Assembly: GCA_965261255.1 (NCBI GenBank)
Contig: CBDHCQ010000004.1
Location: 1,550,001 to 1,614,000, forward strand
Direction: 5' to 3'
Length of the DNA stretch: 64,000 nt
From: Bin80 sp965261255
Lineage (GTDB): Bacteria; Bacteroidota; Rhodothermia; Rhodothermales; Bin80
Positions 17,022 to 26,293 of this stretch are shown here, piece after piece. The translations under genes and the position numbers were made by a program. Numbering within the stretch: the stretch's first letter is position 1; every line of letters begins with the position of its first letter. The notes under the pieces are model-generated. The model did no database searches, had not been told where the DNA came from, and saw only the letters and a list, made by a program, of their open reading frames with translations.

Positions 17022-18026
17022 ATGCTGGCTTCACAGGACGTTCTCAGCAGCCGATTAGAGCAAATCGGATTTATTGATGATCCGGTAGATACAGGACTGG
17101 ATCTATATGATGAAATTGAGCGCCTGAAACGAGAAAAGAACGCTGTGCTGTTAGCACACTACTATCAGGAGCCGGCAATTCAGGATGTTGCTGATTTTAT
17201 TGGGGACTCGTTGGGACTCTCTCGCCAAGCAGCAGCAACCGAAGCGGAAATCATTGTGTTCGCAGGGGTTCATTTCATGGCTGAAACGGCCAAAATACTG
17301 AACCCGCACAAGAAAGTGCTGCTTCCGGATTTGAATGCGGGATGTTCACTGGCAGACACGTGTCCGGCCGATGAGTTCCGAGCCTTCTGCGACGCGCATT
17401 CCGACCATCTGGTAATGTCCTACATCAACTGCTCCGCTGCAGTAAAGGCCAGGAGTGACATTATCTGCACCTCCACCAATGCAGAGCACCTGCTGCGAAT
17501 GATCCCCGAATCTCAACCAGTCATTTTTGCGCCAGATCGTAATCTGGGTCGCTGGCTTGAGCGGAAAATTGGACGCAAGCTCGTCATTTGGGATGGGGTA
17601 TGTATTGTGCATGAGACATTCAGTGAACGCAAGCTGCTCGCGCTAAAGGTGAAGTTTCCAGAAGCACAGGTCTTGGCGCATCCAGAGTGCGAAGAGGCCG
17701 TACTTCGACATGCAGACTTTGTAGGTTCAACCAGCGGAATCCGTCGATATGCTCGCGAGGATGCGGGGACCTCGTTTATAATTGCAACGGAGGAGGGGAT
17801 TTTGCACCAGATGCGTAAGGATTCGCCACACAAGTATTTTATTCCGGCTCCTCCAGAAAGCGGATGCAATTGCAGCCAGTGCCCGCATATGCGTCTCAAT
17901 ACACTTGAAAAGCTCTATACGTGCATGCGTTACGAGCTCCCGGAAATTACTATGGAGGAATCCGTCCGCCAGCGTGCACTCAAGCCAATTGAGCGCATGA
18001 TCGAAATGAGCAAGGGTGTCTCGTAG
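17022..18026 (+). CDS. nadA: Quinolinate synthase
   Basis: Condenses iminoaspartate with dihydroxyacetone phosphate to quinolinate in NAD synthesis, using a [4Fe-4S] cluster. The 334 residues are normal for the family. It has LAHYYQEPAIQDVADFIGDS near residues 42-61 and the cluster-cysteine regions GCSLADTCP, HPEC and QCPHMRLNTLEKL. VMSYINCSAAVKA and TSTNAEHLL are family motifs. No nadB or nadC gene is nearby, and the next gene is convergent. Confidence 0.96.
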   Translation: MLASQDVLSSRLEQIGFIDDPVDTGLDLYDEIERLKREKNAVLLAHYYQEPAIQDVADFIGDSLGLSRQAAATEAEIIVFAGVHFMAETAKILNPHKKVLLPDLNAGCSLADTCPADEFRAFCDAHSDHLVMSYINCSAAVKARSDIICTSTNAEHLLRMIPESQPVIFAPDRNLGRWLERKIGRKLVIWDGVCIVHETFSERKLLALKVKFPEAQVLAHPECEEAVLRHADFVGSTSGIRRYAREDAGTSFIIATEEGILHQMRKDSPHKYFIPAPPESGCNCSQCPHMRLNTLEKLYTCMRYELPEITMEESVRQRALKPIERMIEMSKGVS

Positions 18027-18027
18027 C

Positions 18028-19314
18028 TCACAGGCTTACGCGAAGACCGATCATGGGCTCAAATCTCTTCTGAACCAGGTAATGAGGGCTGGACTCGACA
18101 GGTTCAAAGGTATACCGAGCCTCCGTGTGCAGGAAGAACGCTTTTCTGATGTGTAAGGTGGTTGCAAACGTGAGTCCACTTTGTTCGACGAAGGGGGTGA
18201 AAATGCCCAGGAATGTACGCTCTCCCAGGCGGTCAACACCGACTTCAAGAACGAAGTAGGGCCCCCGCTTTACAAAGAGTCTGAAGTGCAGTTCACTGAG
18301 GGGTTGTGCGCCAAAATGCCTGCGCCAACTGTATTCGACCCAGAAGGACTCCTTGATCTGGAGGGAGAGCGAGGTAAGAAGGTCATTTACTCCTCGGGCT
18401 TCCCCAAGGGTTAAACCGGCAAAGTCATCCTGTGCAAGGTCGTCGAGGTCAGCCCCACTACGAATTATGCGGTTGTGTGAGTTACTCACGGCAAATAGCT
18501 GACCGACATACCCAGGAATAAAGTGACGGCTGTTGTAGAATGCTCCAACTCTGAGTTTAAAGCTTAATAGGTCCAGGAAACCTGCGCTATGCACATCAGC
18601 GCCAAAGGCAAGGCCATCTCCGTGTCGTGTATACCAGGCATAACTCGCATAAGGGGCAAACACAATACGGCCTGTCTCGAACACGGCAACCTGCAAATCA
18701 ATGCTCCAGGCTGTAAGGTCGGTACGATCATGGTTGGCGTAGTTAATGCCCAGCTTACCGTCATATGGCAACTCGAGACTTGCTCTTCCCCCAAGTACAT
18801 TATTCAGGCGTACATCGCTGCTGAAACCATTGATTTCGACGGGTCCTCCAGTCCATGCCAATTCGGTGCCCACGGTTCGCATATCCCAGGCGATAGACGA
18901 ACTGTAATGATTCACGACATGCCCGATACCAAGCCGCAAATCCTTAATTGGACCGAGCCGGACATAGAGATTATTCGTCTGAATACGAGCAAACTGAATG
19001 ATTCGAAGGAGATCGTAGGCTTCGTCCCAGTCTGGAGTGTAACGTCCGAGAGGCCCCTGTCGTATGCTTCCGCGCAGTCGCCCCTCAAAGGGATAGTCGG
19101 CAAAATCCCAATTCAACAATGCAAGTCCCCTCCACTGGGCGCCAATCAACGATACGCCCGCCAATGCGTTGAACCGGTTTTGTGTTTGCCAGCGTTGATG
19201 CACGAGCTTTTCGGATAACCGGTTGATCGCTCCAAAGCCATCCTGCGCGTGGCTTTTCGCAAAAGGGCAAACTACTGACAGGAAAAGAAGACTGTACAGA
19301 ACAAAATGCCGCAT
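18028..19314 (-). CDS. Predicted outer-membrane beta-barrel protein
   Basis: Exported protein of 428 residues with signal peptide MRHFVLYSLLFLSVVCPFAKSHA and cleavage near AQ. The rest is rich in amphipathic strands with aromatic girdle residues (RIVFAPYASYAWYTRHGDG; FWVEYSWRRHF) and ends GLRVSL, as barrels do. A longer frame begins at 19362 but lacks signal-peptide character, so the ATG at 19314 is preferred. It converges on nadA with almost no gap and diverges from the LON-domain gene. Family and substrate not recognised. Confidence 0.65.
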   Translation of the reverse strand: MRHFVLYSLLFLSVVCPFAKSHAQDGFGAINRLSEKLVHQRWQTQNRFNALAGVSLIGAQWRGLALLNWDFADYPFEGRLRGSIRQGPLGRYTPDWDEAYDLLRIIQFARIQTNNLYVRLGPIKDLRLGIGHVVNHYSSSIAWDMRTVGTELAWTGGPVEINGFSSDVRLNNVLGGRASLELPYDGKLGINYANHDRTDLTAWSIDLQVAVFETGRIVFAPYASYAWYTRHGDGLAFGADVHSAGFLDLLSFKLRVGAFYNSRHFIPGYVGQLFAVSNSHNRIIRSGADLDDLAQDDFAGLTLGEARGVNDLLTSLSLQIKESFWVEYSWRRHFGAQPLSELHFRLFVKRGPYFVLEVGVDRLGERTFLGIFTPFVEQSGLTFATTLHIRKAFFLHTEARYTFEPVESSPHYLVQKRFEPMIGLRVSL

Positions 19315-19315
19315 G

Positions 19316-19331
19316 TTAACTTGAGAGTTAA
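19316..19331. promoter_or_regulatory. Inverted repeat in a divergent promoter region
   Basis: The arms TTAACT and AGTTAA have a 4-base centre and lie in the 59-base space between divergent genes starting at 19314 and 19374. It is a possible operator for either gene; short arms make chance possible. Confidence 0.25.
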
Positions 19332-19373
19332 GTCTGCAGGAATCGCATTGCCGTGCTCTCATTCGAGCTGATC

Positions 19374-20018
19374 ATGAGTTTGAGTATACCAAATAGACTC
19401 GGACTTTTCTTCCTGGAAGCGACATTATATCCGGGTGAGAAAAAATTTCTGCATGTCTTCGAAAACAGCTACAGAAAGCTGGTGGACAACTGTCTGGCAA
19501 GCCATGGGCTGTTTGTGATTATATGGGAGGAGGAAAATAAAGCAAAAGAGATCGGTTGCATTGCTCGCGTCAAACGTGTGCTGGCACGGTACGAAGGGGG
19601 TGAACTTGATATCGAGGTTGAAGGGATTCGCCGAGTAAAGGTCTATATGATCGATGAAACCGCGTTCTATAGGCAAGGCTATTTGGATCCATATAATGAC
19701 ACAGTTGAAGCGGGTGCCTCTTCGGAAGGCGAGCGGCTGATTGCCCAGCATATAAAACTCCTGGAAATCATTGGAGCAAACATCAACCCCCAGTACTATC
19801 ATTCCAGTCATCCCTTATCGTGGCTCATTGGGCGTAACTGCGGCCTGTCACTCCGTCAACGGCAGAATCTACTTGAAATGCAAAGCGAAGCTGATCGTGT
19901 TACGTACTTGATTGAATATCTGTCTGAGTTTATTCCCAAAGTTGAACGGAATGCGAAGAAGCAAATGCACATAATGTCGAATGGCCACGCGAAGGACTTC
20001 CTGAACGGAAACCACTAG
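19374..20018 (+). CDS. Stand-alone LON N-terminal (substrate-binding) domain protein
   Basis: A 214-residue protein resembling the PUA-like N-terminal domain of Lon protease without the ATPase and protease parts. It starts MSLSIPNRLGLFFLEATLYPGEKKFLHVFENSYRKLV, here noted in outline only: a loop with LYPGE, then YRKLVDNCL. Later segments include IGCIARVKRV, VEGIRRVKV and the helical bundle NLLEMQSEADRVTYLIEYL. The ATG at 19374 is preferred over a GTG at 19353. Such proteins are common but their role is unsettled. It lies 2 bases before the metallo-hydrolase gene and is probably co-transcribed with it. Confidence 0.85.
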   Translation: MSLSIPNRLGLFFLEATLYPGEKKFLHVFENSYRKLVDNCLASHGLFVIIWEEENKAKEIGCIARVKRVLARYEGGELDIEVEGIRRVKVYMIDETAFYRQGYLDPYNDTVEAGASSEGERLIAQHIKLLEIIGANINPQYYHSSHPLSWLIGRNCGLSLRQRQNLLEMQSEADRVTYLIEYLSEFIPKVERNAKKQMHIMSNGHAKDFLNGNH

Positions 20019-20020
20019 AC

Positions 20021-20875
20021 ATGATGCCGCAGATTGGTCCATATACGTTGCATGCTGTCGAATGTGGTCGATTCCGGTTGGATGGAGGCGCGATGTTTGG
20101 CATCATTCCGCGAGTATTGTGGGCACGCCGAATGCCTCCCGATGACCGCAACAGGATTTCCATGTGCATGCGGTCTCTTCTGTTGGAAGGAGACGGACAT
20201 GTAATCTTGATTGATAACGGTGCAGGCAACAAGTACGATGCACGATTCAAGGATATTTTTGCCCTTGAGGGATGCACTCTGGATGATTCTTTGAATAAAG
20301 CCGGCTTTATTGCAGACGATATCACGGATGTAATTCTGACACATTTACATTTTGATCACGCAGGGGGGAGCACGACTTATGACGGGGGTAGGGTTGTACC
20401 AAAATTCAAAAACGCGACCTACCATTTACAACAGGATCACCTAGAGAGTGCAAGAGTCCCGAATATCCGTGAACGGGCATCTTTTCTTCCAGATAATTTT
20501 GAACCGCTTGCTGCGACTGGACAGCTAAGAACACACCAGGGTGAAAAGCAGCTTTTTCCAGGTATTGATCTCATGGTGGTTAATGGTCATACGACCGCTC
20601 AACAACTGGTCAGGATCAGCGGTAAAGAGGGAGTAATTGTTTTTTGTGCAGATCTGCTACCAACAGTTCATCATTTGCGGGCGCCATGGGTTATGGCTTA
20701 TGATGTTAGGCCTCTGACCACCGTGGCCGAGAAGGCGCATTTTCTCAATAGAGCCCTCATTGATCAGTGGCAGCTCTTTTTTGAACATGATCCTGAGGTA
20801 ACTGTGGCAAGCTTAAAGGAAACAGAGCAGGGCATCGTCACCAGCTCTCCCAGACGGCTTGAGGAACTGTTTTGA
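20021..20875 (+). CDS. Metallo-beta-lactamase-fold hydrolase
   Basis: A 284-residue cytoplasmic hydrolase with the metal-binding motif HLHFDHAGG near residues 108-116, preceded by ILIDNGAGNKY. The second-half metal ligands are likely the H in VVNGHTTAQQ and the D in IVFCADLLPT. The pattern resembles AHL-lactonase or N-acyl-hydrolase-like members, but the substrate cannot be assigned. Two adjacent ATG codons begin the frame, and it follows the LON-domain gene by 2 bases. Confidence 0.85.
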   Translation: MMPQIGPYTLHAVECGRFRLDGGAMFGIIPRVLWARRMPPDDRNRISMCMRSLLLEGDGHVILIDNGAGNKYDARFKDIFALEGCTLDDSLNKAGFIADDITDVILTHLHFDHAGGSTTYDGGRVVPKFKNATYHLQQDHLESARVPNIRERASFLPDNFEPLAATGQLRTHQGEKQLFPGIDLMVVNGHTTAQQLVRISGKEGVIVFCADLLPTVHHLRAPWVMAYDVRPLTTVAEKAHFLNRALIDQWQLFFEHDPEVTVASLKETEQGIVTSSPRRLEELF

Positions 20876-21018
20876 GACTTGTCGTCTGTGAAACATCCGA
20901 AGTTTATTGGAGTAGACGGGGCTCACTTTCCCAATCGAAAATTCTCCTCATTGCCCAAAGTTACCAGAGTGTATATGCAGGGACACCTTAGGTTGTAACT
21001 GCTTAAAAACTTATTAGC

Positions 21019-24000
21019 GTGCAATCTCGGCATTTATCTGAACTAGTGAACCGAGTAAGGATTTTCGGAACGTTGTATTTGTCAGCACTGGTTGTTATCT
21101 GTGCACCGGTTGCTGCGCAGGATGCTACCCTTGAGCTCGTGGAGTCTGCGCCAGACCGCAGTGTGTACCAATTGAGCGCAGAGTGGGGAGACGCTGAAGT
21201 GGATATAGGTGGGCTTCTGGAGTCCTCGGTGGTTCTGGATCTTCCTACTCTGGAACTGCCCAGTGTTCGCGTATTGGAAGCGGAGTACGATGAGTACTCA
21301 TTTGAGCCGGTTAAGGGCATTGGTGCAGAGGCTGCCGCCGTCGTTGGTCTTGGACTTTCACGTAAGCGGCCGGCTGCTACATTGGTGGCACGTCTTGTGA
21401 CCTATGATTCAACATCCGCAAAACTGCGGCGCTACAGGCACATGCGCATTGAGGTTAGGCATCCGGTTAGTCAGCCGTTGCGCAATAGCTACGTGACCTC
21501 AGATAACCCACATCTTGATGTTAGTCGAAGCGTGCTTGCCGATGGGCAATTTTTTAAGCTTGCAATTTCAGAGACAGGGATATATCGGATTGATCGCACT
21601 TTCCTTGAATCACTACCAGGACTGGACACGGCAGTTGGCAGCATAGATCCAGATCAAGTGAGGATATTTGGTAATGGCGGGGCGCCAGTCCCAGCCCTTA
21701 ACAGTGCTCCCAGGATTGCAGATTTAGCAGAAAATCAGGTATTCGTGCAGGGGGGCGGGGACGGTAGTTTTGATGCCGCTGATGCAGTCTGGTTCTACGC
21801 GCAGGGCCCGAGCGGATGGCAAAGTAGGGAACTCACAGACTCCCGGGGGAGACCACTTCTGGATCCCAATGGGGAACCAATACACGAGTGGATCCATTAT
21901 GTGCATCCGTTTGACTCAACGAATTATTATTTTCTGAGTATCGGCGATGCAGCGAGTGAAGCCTATCTACAGGAAGATTATCCAGATGCTACAGATACCG
22001 TTCTGCTCACCGAAATCAAGGGACGCTACTTCGTAGATCTGGACGAGTACATGTGGGGGCGTGAAGGGGGACATTCCGGCCATACCTGGGTCAGTGCACT
22101 TATACCTGGACCTGGGCCGGGACGTTTGGTATTAGAAAACCTTCAGCTTCCCGGACTGACTGCCGGTACATTGCATTATCAGATCCGGGCGGCTATACAA
22201 AGTAATCCGGCCGCTGTTCTGCATTACCGAGGGGCTAACAACATACTGCACAGCGTTAATTATGGTGCCAGTTCGGGACTTTCTGAGCTTCCCATTGCAC
22301 GATCGGGGGTGGCGGATTTCACGCAAACGGTTACGGCTGGTCAGCAGATTAGTCTTACAGCTGATCTGGACGACCAAACCGGTGGCCCACTAGCGGCTTT
22401 GGATTGGGTCCGGATATTTTATCCCAAAACACTCCAGGCAGACCAGCAATCACTGAGATTGCATACACCATTAGCTGAAACGGGGACATTTACATTTGTA
22501 CTTCGCGGCTTTTCTTCTCCGCCTGTTGTACTGGATGTAACCCAACCCGGAGATTATCGCTGGTTAGGGCTTAGTCCGCGGGGAGGCGAGTATTGGGTAC
22601 AGGTAACGGCCGCATCGGAGGATGAGCCCCGGGAATTGATCGCCTTCACGTCGGATCAGGTTCGGACTCTGGACGCAGCCGCAGCGTGTGGTTCGGCATG
22701 CAGGGTAACACCGCAGAACCTGCATGGCATTCAGACTTGGCCCGACTTTGTAATTATCACACCGAATCAGTTTATTGAGCAGTCCAATGCGTTGGCCGAT
22801 CGTCGTCGGGCAGAAGGACTAACGGTTGAGGTAGTTGATGTGCAACAGATCTATAATGAGTTTTCGGGGGGACTACAGGATGTGCGTGGCATTAGGGATT
22901 ACCTGAAATTTCTTTACGACCGTAGCCCGGATGAAGAACGCCTGTTGCGGTATGTACTCCTGTTTGGCGATGGTCACTTTGACTATCGAAATCTTGATGC
23001 TTCTGCTACGTTTCCGAATCATATTCCTCCATTTGAGACAGAGGAGTCCTGGGATCCCGAGAGGTCCTACACAACGGACGATTACTACGGACTCCTGGAT
23101 GATAATGAAGGTCTATGGCCCTTTATCCGGAAAGACTTCAAACCTCCATATGACTACCTGAACGAGCGTGTAGATGTGGGGATTGGGCGCTTTACCGTAC
23201 ACACCGAGGAAGAAGCTCAATTAATGATTGATAAGGTTGTGCACTACGAAAGCCCGACCACATATGGTCAGTGGCGAAACCGATACCTGTTTCTTGCAGA
23301 TGATGGTCCAACGGGAATCTCTGGACGGCAAGATGACAAGGACTTGCACACACAGAACACCGACGTGGTTGCGGTTGTAGTGGCGAAGCTTGCGCCAGAC
23401 GTAAACCAGCGTAAGGTGTATGCACTTTCGTACACCAGAGAATTCCTGAACACCTGGCGCGTTCCGAAAGCCCGCCAGGATTTGCTATCAACGATTGATG
23501 AGGGCGTTCTCGTCGTAAACTATAGCGGTCATGGGGGAGAGCGGTCACTGGCGCAGGAAAACCTATTTACTGTAGAAGACTCCAGATCCCTCCAGAATTA
23601 TGACAGACTGCCTTTATTTATTACGGCGACCTGTTCCTTTGGTCGATGGGATTTGGGAAATGAACAGACCGGTGCAGAGGAGCTGCTTCTGAATCGAAAT
23701 GGAGGAGCGATTGCCCTTCTGACAACGGTACGGACGGTATACACTTCCGGGGACGATACCACACTTAATGTAGGGCTAAACGTGGTCCTGAATGAAGAAC
23801 TCTTTACACGGGAGACCGACCAATTGTTACCTCGGCTTGGAGATGCGCTGCGTAGAACCAAGAACAGACGTGTTGGCTACGAGGGTAACAACCGTAAATT
23901 CAATCTACTGGGAGATCCTACATTGCGGCTGGGGTTGCCCGCCAGTCGTGCCGTAGTTACGCATATAAATGGCACCGAGATCAGCACGACCACTGGGCAA

Positions 24001-25038
24001 ATGCGTGCGCTGGAACGGATTGAATTAAAGGGGGAAATCCAACGGTCTGACGGTTCATTGGATACTTCCTTTGATGGTGTGGCGTCGCTCACGGTTTTTG
24101 ATGCACTGAGGCAGGTGCCAATTCCTCCGGAGATGTTTCGCCATATGCCGCAGCGCTACTATGAGGTTCGAGAAGATCTGATCTGGCGGGGCAAGACTAG
24201 CGTGACCGATGGACAGTTTGTAACACGATTTGTCGTTCCAAAGGATATCTCGTATGCAAATCGGCCCGGAAAGGTTACGCTTTACGCACAAAGTGCGTCA
24301 GAGCATATGAATGGGTATTCTGAGCGCTTTATCGTCGGTGGTACCTCGGACGATGCGGCCTATGATGTAGACGGCCCACAGATTGAACTTTATCTGGGCG
24401 ATGAAACGTTCACCAGTGGAGGCTTGGCCCCCGCGCAACCTCAAGTATTTGCCCGCATATATGATGAGAGTGGCATCAATACCGTAGGCGCAGGCGTAGG
24501 ACACGAAATGTTACTTGTACTTGACGATAACGAGGTGGAAGCAATAAACATTGGCAACCTCTATGAAAGCGACGAGGATTCTTTTCAACAAGGATCCGTT
24601 TCCTATTCTTTTGATGAGGCCCTGGAACCCGGCCAACACACACTTAGCCTTCGAGCCTGGGATGTACTGAACAATTCGGGCGAAACAACTTTGGATTTTG
24701 TTGTTACAGACACCGAAGAGTTGGTGATCAGGAATGTTTTTAATTATCCAAATCCTACGACTGGGCCGACCCGGTTCGTTTTTGAGCACAACCAAATACC
24801 CGGTACGCCAGTTAAGGTACATGTGCGTGTTTATACTTTAGCGGGACGCCCTGTGCGAACTTTGGAATCAGAAGAACTGTTATCTGCAGGACCAATGCAA
24901 ATTTCCTGGGATGGACTCGACGACGATTATGCAAGACTGGCCCCTGGTGTGTATTTGTATAGGCTACGGGCTGAAACAGCAGACGCCGAAGTACAGCATG
25001 TTGCCGAGATTATCGAAAAACTGGCCGTTGTTCGTTAA
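21019..25038 (+). CDS. porU: T9SS sortase PorU (peptidase C25 family)
   Basis: Cell-surface sortase that removes the C-terminal signal of T9SS cargo and attaches it to lipopolysaccharide. It has 1339 residues, in the usual range. The start is a GTG followed by a signal peptide (YLSALVVICAPVAAQ). The C25 catalytic domain includes DFVIITPNQF and YVLLFGDGHFDYR, catalytic His838 in NYSGHGGE and catalytic Cys872 in ATCSFGRWD. The C-terminus holds a sorting-domain-like region (NVFNYPNPTTGPTRFVFEH; LAPGVYLYRL). porV follows after 45 bases. PorU itself carrying a type A-like C-terminal domain is known for this family. Confidence 0.95.
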   Translation: MQSRHLSELVNRVRIFGTLYLSALVVICAPVAAQDATLELVESAPDRSVYQLSAEWGDAEVDIGGLLESSVVLDLPTLELPSVRVLEAEYDEYSFEPVKGIGAEAAAVVGLGLSRKRPAATLVARLVTYDSTSAKLRRYRHMRIEVRHPVSQPLRNSYVTSDNPHLDVSRSVLADGQFFKLAISETGIYRIDRTFLESLPGLDTAVGSIDPDQVRIFGNGGAPVPALNSAPRIADLAENQVFVQGGGDGSFDAADAVWFYAQGPSGWQSRELTDSRGRPLLDPNGEPIHEWIHYVHPFDSTNYYFLSIGDAASEAYLQEDYPDATDTVLLTEIKGRYFVDLDEYMWGREGGHSGHTWVSALIPGPGPGRLVLENLQLPGLTAGTLHYQIRAAIQSNPAAVLHYRGANNILHSVNYGASSGLSELPIARSGVADFTQTVTAGQQISLTADLDDQTGGPLAALDWVRIFYPKTLQADQQSLRLHTPLAETGTFTFVLRGFSSPPVVLDVTQPGDYRWLGLSPRGGEYWVQVTAASEDEPRELIAFTSDQVRTLDAAAACGSACRVTPQNLHGIQTWPDFVIITPNQFIEQSNALADRRRAEGLTVEVVDVQQIYNEFSGGLQDVRGIRDYLKFLYDRSPDEERLLRYVLLFGDGHFDYRNLDASATFPNHIPPFETEESWDPERSYTTDDYYGLLDDNEGLWPFIRKDFKPPYDYLNERVDVGIGRFTVHTEEEAQLMIDKVVHYESPTTYGQWRNRYLFLADDGPTGISGRQDDKDLHTQNTDVVAVVVAKLAPDVNQRKVYALSYTREFLNTWRVPKARQDLLSTIDEGVLVVNYSGHGGERSLAQENLFTVEDSRSLQNYDRLPLFITATCSFGRWDLGNEQTGAEELLLNRNGGAIALLTTVRTVYTSGDDTTLNVGLNVVLNEELFTRETDQLLPRLGDALRRTKNRRVGYEGNNRKFNLLGDPTLRLGLPASRAVVTHINGTEISTTTGQMRALERIELKGEIQRSDGSLDTSFDGVASLTVFDALRQVPIPPEMFRHMPQRYYEVREDLIWRGKTSVTDGQFVTRFVVPKDISYANRPGKVTLYAQSASEHMNGYSERFIVGGTSDDAAYDVDGPQIELYLGDETFTSGGLAPAQPQVFARIYDESGINTVGAGVGHEMLLVLDDNEVEAINIGNLYESDEDSFQQGSVSYSFDEALEPGQHTLSLRAWDVLNNSGETTLDFVVTDTEELVIRNVFNYPNPTTGPTRFVFEHNQIPGTPVKVHVRVYTLAGRPVRTLESEELLSAGPMQISWDGLDDDYARLAPGVYLYRLRAETADAEVQHVAEIIEKLAVVR

Positions 25039-25083
25039 AGGCCATAAACAGTATACAACCTAACCCTTGCAAAACCAGACAGT

Positions 25084-26271
25084 ATGAAGAGCCAGATTTT
25101 CAAACACATCACCATTTTGTCGCTTTTGATTTTCATGATCATTGGTGGCTTTGTTCGGAATGCATCGGCCCAGATTGGCGGATCTGCCGTCGTATTTCTT
25201 ATGATTGAACCCGACAGCAGGGCGGCGGGTATGGGGAATGCAGGTGTAGCGATCGCCGACAATGCAAATGCCTTGTTTTGGAACCCCGCAGGGTTAGCTG
25301 ATCAGGTAGGCACCGAGGTTGCATTAACGCATAGCAATTGGTTGCCAGAGTTGAGCAGTGATCTTTTTTTTGAGTATCTGGTCGGTAAGCATCATATCAA
25401 GAATTGGGGCACAATCGGGGCTCACGTTACATTTTTGAACCTTGGTGAGCATGAGCACCGAGATGCGCTGAATGTATCGCTAGGTACTTTTCGATCTTAT
25501 GATCTGTCCGTGGGCGTGTCCTATGGATTCAAGGTATCTGAGCATATTTCACTGGGTACAGGTGTACGTTGGATCCGCTCTAACCTAGCCAGTGTCAATG
25601 TCGGTGCGCAGGAATCCCAGCCGGGTGTATCCGTTGGTGTGGACTTGGCTGCGATGCTCAAGATGCCGGAATTTCATCTTGGAAGTATAGCTACGCGGTA
25701 CAATATTGGGTTTAACCTCGCTAACATGGGTCCCAAGATCCAGTACTCTGATAGCGAACAGGCTGACCCGATCCCCACTTTACTTCGCATAGGTCATGCA
25801 TTTACATTCCAATTTGACGAGTACAACAAGATCACGTTGGCCAACGATGCTTCAAAAATCCTCGTGCGGCAGCGGGTTGAGGAAGTGTGTATTGATATTA
25901 ATGATCCTGCAACCTGTGCTCCGGACTATTCCACGGATCCCTTCTATCGCGCAATCTTCACGTCCTGGACTCCCATTGAAGTTCTGAGTTCTGCGGTCAA
26001 CGATGATGAACAGGAGTTCAGGAACCTGTCAGTCATTGACCAACTCTTGATTTCTGCTGGTTTCGAGTACTGGTACAATGATCTGTTCGCAGCGCGAGGA
26101 GGATATTTCTACGAGAACCCTTACAATGGTAACCGGGAATTCCTGACTTTCGGGGCGGGGATCCGCTATAATATCGTGGGGGTGGATTTTTCGTATGTAT
26201 ATGCCCTGGAGGAAAACCATCCTTTGGCCAATACCATGCGTTTTTCACTCCTTCTCAACTTTGCACGCTAA
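25084..26271 (+). CDS. porV: T9SS outer-membrane protein PorV
   Basis: Outer-membrane FadL-like barrel of 395 residues that carries T9SS cargo to the PorU sortase. The signal peptide (SLLIFMIIGGFVRNASA) is followed by the family start AVVFLMIEPDSRAAGMGNAGVAIADNANALFWNPAG, given here by its motifs AVVFLMIEPDSRAAGMGN and ALFWNPAG. Strands continue to the end (MRFSLLLNFAR). It sits directly between porU and a T9SS cargo-like gene, the usual porUV pairing. Confidence 0.95.
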   Translation: MKSQIFKHITILSLLIFMIIGGFVRNASAQIGGSAVVFLMIEPDSRAAGMGNAGVAIADNANALFWNPAGLADQVGTEVALTHSNWLPELSSDLFFEYLVGKHHIKNWGTIGAHVTFLNLGEHEHRDALNVSLGTFRSYDLSVGVSYGFKVSEHISLGTGVRWIRSNLASVNVGAQESQPGVSVGVDLAAMLKMPEFHLGSIATRYNIGFNLANMGPKIQYSDSEQADPIPTLLRIGHAFTFQFDEYNKITLANDASKILVRQRVEEVCIDINDPATCAPDYSTDPFYRAIFTSWTPIEVLSSAVNDDEQEFRNLSVIDQLLISAGFEYWYNDLFAARGGYFYENPYNGNREFLTFGAGIRYNIVGVDFSYVYALEENHPLANTMRFSLLLNFAR

Positions 26272-26293
26272 CCCGGACCGAGGTTGCAGTACA

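Noticed and set aside
18589..19218. A 209-codon plus-strand frame opposite the outer-membrane protein gene
   Set aside because: The minus-strand gene has a signal peptide and barrel pattern; the opposite frame has none.
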